NCBI GenBank assembly: GCA_002726395.1
Contig: PBTA01000007.1
Span: 1-34,350, forward strand
Reading direction: 5' to 3'
Source of the DNA: Methanobacteriota archaeon
Lineage (GTDB): Archaea; Thermoplasmatota; Poseidoniia; Poseidoniales; Poseidoniaceae
DNA length: 34,350 nucleotides
In this document: positions 32,502-34,350 of the stretch, one piece after another
Numbering within the stretch: position 1 is the first letter of the stretch
Layout: each line of letters starts with the position of its first letter
Notes under the pieces: model-generated
Database searches by the model: none
Seen by the model: only the letters and a program-made list of their open reading frames with translations
Told to the model about the DNA's origin: nothing
Translations under genes and position numbers: made by a program

Positions 32502-33068
32502 TCAAAAAAACGACAAGTCAACCGTTTTGTGTGAATATGTAAATATGTGGTCTATGATGTCCTGACCGGCTTCCGTTTGTGCGCTAAGGATCTGCTTAGT
32601 GGTAAGCCCTGTTATTGCACCGATACGCTGTGTCTTAACCCCATTAGCCTTGAGGTAAACAGCCCGTTTAATACGTGATCGATCACCCTTCCTAATTAAA
32701 GCGTAATGATGCCAAAGATACAGAATAAGCTCAGATCTATCTATTTGCTCACTGCTCGGCCTACTAGCCTTTGTCTCAGAGCTAGGTAAGCTTTCTATAT
32801 CACCTCTGAGATAAGCGCTCATAAGCTGCCATTGTGTCACGTCATCAGGTGCGTCTGGTAGGCTAGAGGTGCTGGGGAAGCCTGTACGTGGTGGAGCAGG
32901 GTAGGTTAGCCGTGATACCTTAGCTGCTTCTTTAAGAAGCTCCCAGGCTATATGATGATCCCTGAGCACTGCGTCAGCTTTCTTGTTATCTAACGCCAGC
33001 TGCTCACCGTCTCTCAGGGTCTTATGCCAATTATGATTTTTTATTTTTAATATAATCTGGTCTATCAT
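32502..33068 (-). CDS. Hypothetical protein, 188 residues, possible DNA-binding
   Basis: The C-terminal part reads ELILYLWHHYALIRKGDRSR, then IKRAVYLKANGVKTQRIGAI, TGLTTKQILSAQTEAGQD. The segment GVKTQRIGAITGLTTKQILS resembles a helix-turn-helix. The middle has a Pro/Ser-rich linker (about 58-82). There is no membrane segment. It overlaps the 48-residue ORF by 38 bases. It may be a late regulator before the packaging module, but this rests on the helix-turn-helix-like pattern alone. Confidence 0.6.
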   Translation of the reverse strand: MIDQIILKIKNHNWHKTLRDGEQLALDNKKADAVLRDHHIAWELLKEAAKVSRLTYPAPPRTGFPSTSSLPDAPDDVTQWQLMSAYLRGDIESLPSSETKASRPSSEQIDRSELILYLWHHYALIRKGDRSRIKRAVYLKANGVKTQRIGAITGLTTKQILSAQTEAGQDIIDHIFTYSHKTVDLSFF

Positions 33069-33177
33069 ATTTTTTCCACGGGGGTTGAGGTAATGTTACC
33101 TTTTTGTGGCCTGTTGCAGCTGCACGTCTGACCGCTTGTTTAGCTAGCTCCTTACTTGTCCAACGCTTACTTTTCAT
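33031..33177 (-). CDS. Small basic protein, 48 residues
   Basis: The frame MKSKRWTSKELAKQAVRRAA is followed by TGHKKVTLPQPPWKKYD and a Lys-rich end. The start overlaps the end of the 51-residue ORF by 11 bases. A weak GGTGAC Shine-Dalgarno precedes the ATG, and the frame ends 38 bases inside the 188-residue gene, more than usual. The start KELAKQAVRRAA resembles a short helix-turn segment. Whether it is made is uncertain. Confidence 0.48.
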   Translation of the reverse strand: MKSKRWTSKELAKQAVRRAAATGHKKVTLPQPPWKKYDRPDYIKNKKS

Positions 33178-33322
33178 TCTTTGTCACCCATTGCGTATGC
33201 TCCTCAATATGTTTGACAATATCAGTCACCATAAAAGTAAACTGCTCAGGGTGAATGACAGCTATGAGCTTACCATCTACCCAAATTCTAAGCCCATCAT
33301 CATAGACTGCCCATCTAACCAT
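33167..33322 (-). CDS. Small protein, 51 residues
   Basis: The frame begins MVRWAVYDDGLRIWVDGKLI and continues AVIHPEQFTFMVTDIVKHIEEHTQ. This is a short beta-hairpin followed by a helix, a pattern shared by many small proteins in alphaproteobacterial phages. It overlaps the 62-residue gene by eight bases (ATGGTTAG) and the next ORF by 11 bases. The tiling and codon pattern suggest it is real; its function is unknown. Confidence 0.6.
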   Translation of the reverse strand: MVRWAVYDDGLRIWVDGKLIAVIHPEQFTFMVTDIVKHIEEHTQWVTKNEK

Positions 33323-33503
33323 TTTCTAATTCCTGTTTGCGCCTCTTGATCATGCTAATCTGCCAAGAGTTGTATTTTTTTAAATCTGCTTTGAGGTAGG
33401 ATCTACGGTTTGCTAGACCCTGTAGCTCCTCTCTTGAAGTCACAGCGTCTAAAACTGCCTTAAATTCTGTCATAGAGAGTTCAGCATAATCTTTAATATT
33501 CAT
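33315..33503 (-). CDS. Hypothetical protein, 62 residues
   Basis: A helical protein: MNIKDYAELSMTEFKAVLDA, then TSREELQGLANRRSYLKADL and a basic C-terminus (KRRKQELENG). A strong Shine-Dalgarno (GGGGAGGG, 33518-33511) sits seven bases before the ATG, inside a hairpin formed by GAAGCCC/GGGCTTC (33530-33507), so initiation may be controlled. The ATG overlaps the stop of the 53-residue ORF. Confidence 0.62.
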   Translation of the reverse strand: MNIKDYAELSMTEFKAVLDAVTSREELQGLANRRSYLKADLKKYNSWQISMIKRRKQELENG

Positions 33504-33661
33504 GCAGAAGCCCTCCCCAAGAGGGGCTTCATGCTATGGGGGGGTATGGGGGGGAGCATGGAGGGTATGCAAGAAGGGGGCATGAAGCAATGCGTGAAGG
33601 GGGGCTTGAATAGAGCGTGAAGTTCAAAAATCATATGCATGTAGGGGGCGTGAAGGTACAT
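33500..33661 (-). CDS. Possible Pro/Met/His-rich 53-residue protein
   Basis: A frame of 53 codons fills this stretch exactly: its ATG overlaps the ATPase stop (TAATG) and its TGA overlaps the 62-residue gene start (ATGA). The residues are unusual: nine Met or Cys, six His and a high share of Pro (PPFTHCFMPPSCIPSMLPPI). It is encoded by C-runs and repeats that also look like binding sites, so the frame may be only a translated leader that keeps the downstream hairpin open. Translation is supported only by the two junctions. Confidence 0.4.
   Translation of the reverse strand: MYLHAPYMHMIFELHALFKPPFTHCFMPPSCIPSMLPPIPPHSMKPLLGRASA
33507..33660. repeat. G-rich repeat patch with iteron-like motifs
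   Basis: The plus strand has tandem TATGGGGGGG (33535-33544 and 33545-33554) and further G-runs (GGAGGG, AAGGGGG, AAGGGGGGC). GCATG or GCGTG followed by AAG recurs about five times through 33580-33660, at 15-40 base intervals. Four G-runs at about 33538-33580 could fold as a G-quadruplex. The patch lies directly after an ATPase of RepA type, as an origin or repressor site might. It also codes for the 53-residue frame. Confidence 0.5.
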
Positions 33662-34350
33662 TACGCACCCACCTTTCTAATAAATTTGACCCGTCTGCTG
33701 GGTGATCCTTCCTCTTCTATTTTGATTTCTTTCCGCAAAATTAGGCGCTCTTGTGCCGCCATAAACTGCTTTTTGCTGACGCTTTCCCGATCCTCTGAAC
33801 GACTGAAAACTGTAGCTGCTGAGTTGTTGCTGGTGTAGTTAGGACTAAGCTTGACGCTAGCAGCTGTATGCACCTCTAACAGACGTAAAAACACTCTGTC
33901 AGCCTTAGCATCAACAGCAACGCGATCTAAGCTGTCTGTGGTTTTATCTGCCTCAAAAAAGCCGTCATGATAGTTCATAAGTATTTCGATACCTGTTTCA
34001 CCATAATTAGATTTCATTACGGTCAATTTTCGGGCTGTTTTGTCAGCCTCATAGCCGTCTTCCTGTATCCGCTGCATATATAGGCGTGAGCGCACCGAAT
34101 TGCTCCAGGCTGTGTTGCCGGATGTACCAGAGCCGCTAGCCATACCTGACAGACTAGGGTGACTGAGCAGCACCACAGTAGTATCAAAATCTACCGCCAG
34201 TTTACGCAGCTGACCAATAAACTGACGTGCTGAGGCTCTGTCATTCTCATTTGCAGGGAATAAGTCGGCCAGTGTATCTAATACCACCAAGCTAGGTTTT
34301 TCAGCGGCTACTTTTGTCACTATTTGCTGATATAAGGCGCTAGGATAGAG
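33661..34350 (-). CDS. RepA/AAA-type replicative ATPase (N-terminus outside window)
   Basis: The frame is open through the right edge, so the protein starts beyond the window; the visible part is about 229 residues. Motifs are the Walker B-like PSLVVLDTLADLF, then TTVVLLSHPSLSGMASGSGT and NTAWSNSVRSRLYMQR (sensor/arginine region). These are typical of RepA hexameric helicases and related AAA_25 ATPases in alphaproteobacterial phages. The C-terminal 90 residues (from about SKKQFMAAQERL) are basic and may be winged-helix-like. A GTG at 34318-34320 is within the open frame and is not the likely start. Role: DNA unwinding or recombination-linked replication. Confidence 0.78.
   Translation of the reverse strand, partial: LYPSALYQQIVTKVAAEKPSLVVLDTLADLFPANENDRASARQFIGQLRKLAVDFDTTVVLLSHPSLSGMASGSGTSGNTAWSNSVRSRLYMQRIQEDGYEADKTARKLTVMKSNYGETGIEILMNYHDGFFEADKTTDSLDRVAVDAKADRVFLRLLEVHTAASVKLSPNYTSNNSAATVFSRSEDRESVSKKQFMAAQERLILRKEIKIEEEGSPSRRVKFIRKVGA

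Noticed and set aside
1-34350. Integrase, tRNA genes, rRNA and insertion sequences
   Set aside because: No such features were seen on either strand; the serine-recombinase relative lacks catalytic residues, so it is not evidence for integration.

Overview
The window looks like most of the genome (or the structural and early half) of a tailed siphovirus or prophage of an alphaproteobacterium, probably marine. The morphogenesis genes follow the HK97 head order with GTA-like tail proteins: P27-type small terminase, large terminase, portal, prohead protease, HK97-fold capsid, connectors, TP901-1-type tail tube, GTA gp10-type chaperone, tape measure, DUF6950-type peptidase and J-like tip protein. 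The DNA is AT-rich by eye, and the fibre proteins carry sequence modules familiar from cyanophages and pelagiphages (cupredoxin-like domain, SPQLGG and GSDYAW motifs). I see no integrase, tRNA, rRNA, CRISPR array or IS element, so I cannot decide between a lytic phage and a prophage. Genes run off both ends of the window.

Layout. At 1-372 (minus) lie a cut-off PD-(D/E)XK resolvase-like nuclease and a ribbon-helix-helix regulator. A palindromic control region (about 373-450) separates them from a plus-strand early operon (451-4151) of small genes. This operon includes a serine-recombinase relative that lacks the catalytic residues, a zinc-ribbon/winged-helix protein and a LexA-type winged-helix protein. 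Everything from 4148 to the right end is on the minus strand. Read in the direction of transcription (right to left) it holds: a RepA/AAA ATPase-like protein (partial); four very small overlapping ORFs beside a G-rich repeat patch; a 188-residue unknown; an HNH nuclease; terminases; portal; a three-part prohead protease; the capsid followed by a strong terminator; connectors and tail completion proteins; tail tube; tail chaperone with a probable -1 frameshift; tape measure; tail tip; J protein; fibre region; and a lysis cassette ending in a GH19 endolysin that converges on the early operon.

The most striking part is the fibre region. One gene of 7,053 bp encodes 2,350 residues. I read it as an N-terminal cupredoxin-like domain with candidate copper ligands, then four modules that each contain exactly seven blade-like repeats, i.e. 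four predicted seven-bladed beta-propellers in a row. Next to it lies a 420-residue protein made of about fifteen 23-residue repeats.

Seven genes were recovered by reading frames shorter than 60 codons: a 30-, a 38- and a 54-residue ORF in the lysis cassette, 46 residues in the fibre region, and 48, 51 and 53 residues near the right end. Most are tiled by ATGA or TAATG-type overlaps, which is the main reason for believing them. Functions are assigned from recognised sequence patterns only; no database search or structure prediction was run.
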